A model generated the notes under the pieces. It saw nothing but the letters and a program-made list of their open reading frames with translations, searched no databases and was not told where the DNA came from. From positions 1,116,001 to 1,180,000 of the forward strand of contig NZ_CP149511.1 of the NCBI RefSeq assembly GCF_040126305.1: DNA of 64,000 bases, written 5' to 3'. The position numbers were made by a program, and so were the translations under genes. The first letter of the stretch is position 1. Each line of letters begins with the position of its first letter. Below are positions 63,878-64,000 of the stretch, in pieces. Source of the DNA: Pararhizobium sp. A13 (GTDB taxonomy: Bacteria; Pseudomonadota; Alphaproteobacteria; Rhizobiales; Rhizobiaceae).

Positions 63878-64000
63878 ATGCAGTTTTTGGATAAATTCGC
63901 CAAACTTTCATTGGCTGCGGTTTGTGTTGCCATGTCGTCGTGCACGATGCCGAGCTCAGGCCCCAGCGCAAACAAGATCCAGGCTGAAGCCAAAGACCAA
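63878..64000 (+). CDS. Polysaccharide export-type lipoprotein, 3' partial
   Basis: The first 41 codons only: the gene runs off the right edge. A signal peptide ends in the lipobox MSSC at residues 19-22, and the mature protein starts CTMPSSGPSANKI. The C-x-x-PSSGP start is common in Wza/KpsD-type outer-membrane export proteins of rhizobia. AGGG lies 7 bases before ATG 63878. The rest of the exporter should follow outside the window. Confidence 0.6.
   Translation, partial: MQFLDKFAKLSLAAVCVAMSSCTMPSSGPSANKIQAEAKDQ

Noticed and set aside
1..64000. tRNA, rRNA and CRISPR features
   Set aside because: I saw no cloverleaf-type or T-arm/CCA pattern, no rRNA-like stretch and no regularly spaced repeat array.

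Overview
The window looks like chromosome or megaplasmid DNA of an alphaproteobacterium of the Rhizobiaceae (Rhizobium/Sinorhizobium/Agrobacterium group). The basis is the gene content: a BgsA/CelA-type glucan synthase, a cyclase-TolB-TPR protein, an alpha-r14-type anti-Shine-Dalgarno sRNA, rhizobial small hypothetical proteins, IS66/IS5 elements and a K-antigen-like surface polysaccharide locus. No database search was possible, so this is recognition by motif and by family knowledge.

Layout. (1) 1-8.7 kb: the 3' end of a processive beta-glucan synthase, a class III cyclase/TPR protein, a Cpx-like two-component system (sensor, regulator, Spy/CpxP-like periplasmic protein) with a CpxR-type box, an FAD monooxygenase and a decayed RelE-type toxin. 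(2) 8.7-11.4 kb: TetR with a divergent cupin-DoxX pair, an sRNA with three CCTCCTCCC loops, and a cold-shock protein. (3) 11.5-24.1 kb: a coherent catabolic island. It holds a PdxA2-type dehydrogenase, an iron alcohol dehydrogenase, a sialidase-fold (BNR) hydrolase, a DapA-family aldolase/lyase, a complete family-5 ABC importer, a DUF1537 four-carbon acid-sugar kinase and a GntR/FCD regulator. Together these could release, import, cleave, reduce, phosphorylate and decarboxylate a 3-deoxy-2-ulosaric acid such as the Dha of plant pectin RG-II. That substrate is my inference. (4) 24.3-33.5 kb: small hypothetical genes, rpsU, and a decayed accessory zone with a GSCFA fragment between two copies of a roughly 95-bp repeat, an AT-rich RTX protein, a Tc/Rhs-type toxin fragment, an IS5 remnant and a broken immunity-like gene.

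(5) 33.7-64 kb: a surface polysaccharide locus. rmlCBDA makes dTDP-L-rhamnose, and a dTDP-rhamnose 4-epimerase-like SDR could convert it to dTDP-6-deoxy-L-talose. Two SGNH-like proteins flank a GSCFA protein, followed by a methyltransferase. An APS kinase and a sulfotransferase form a sulfation pair. Several large glycosyltransferases, two polysaccharide pyruvyl transferases and a degenerate KpsT-like ATPase follow, and an export-type lipoprotein runs off the right edge. An IS66-family element with recognisable ends and an 8-bp target duplication (43838-46745) sits inside this locus, among older IS66 debris.

Start codons were chosen by Shine-Dalgarno spacing and family N-termini. Several genes use TTG or GTG, or overlap by 1-4 bases, which suggests translational coupling. 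I saw no tRNA, rRNA or CRISPR array.
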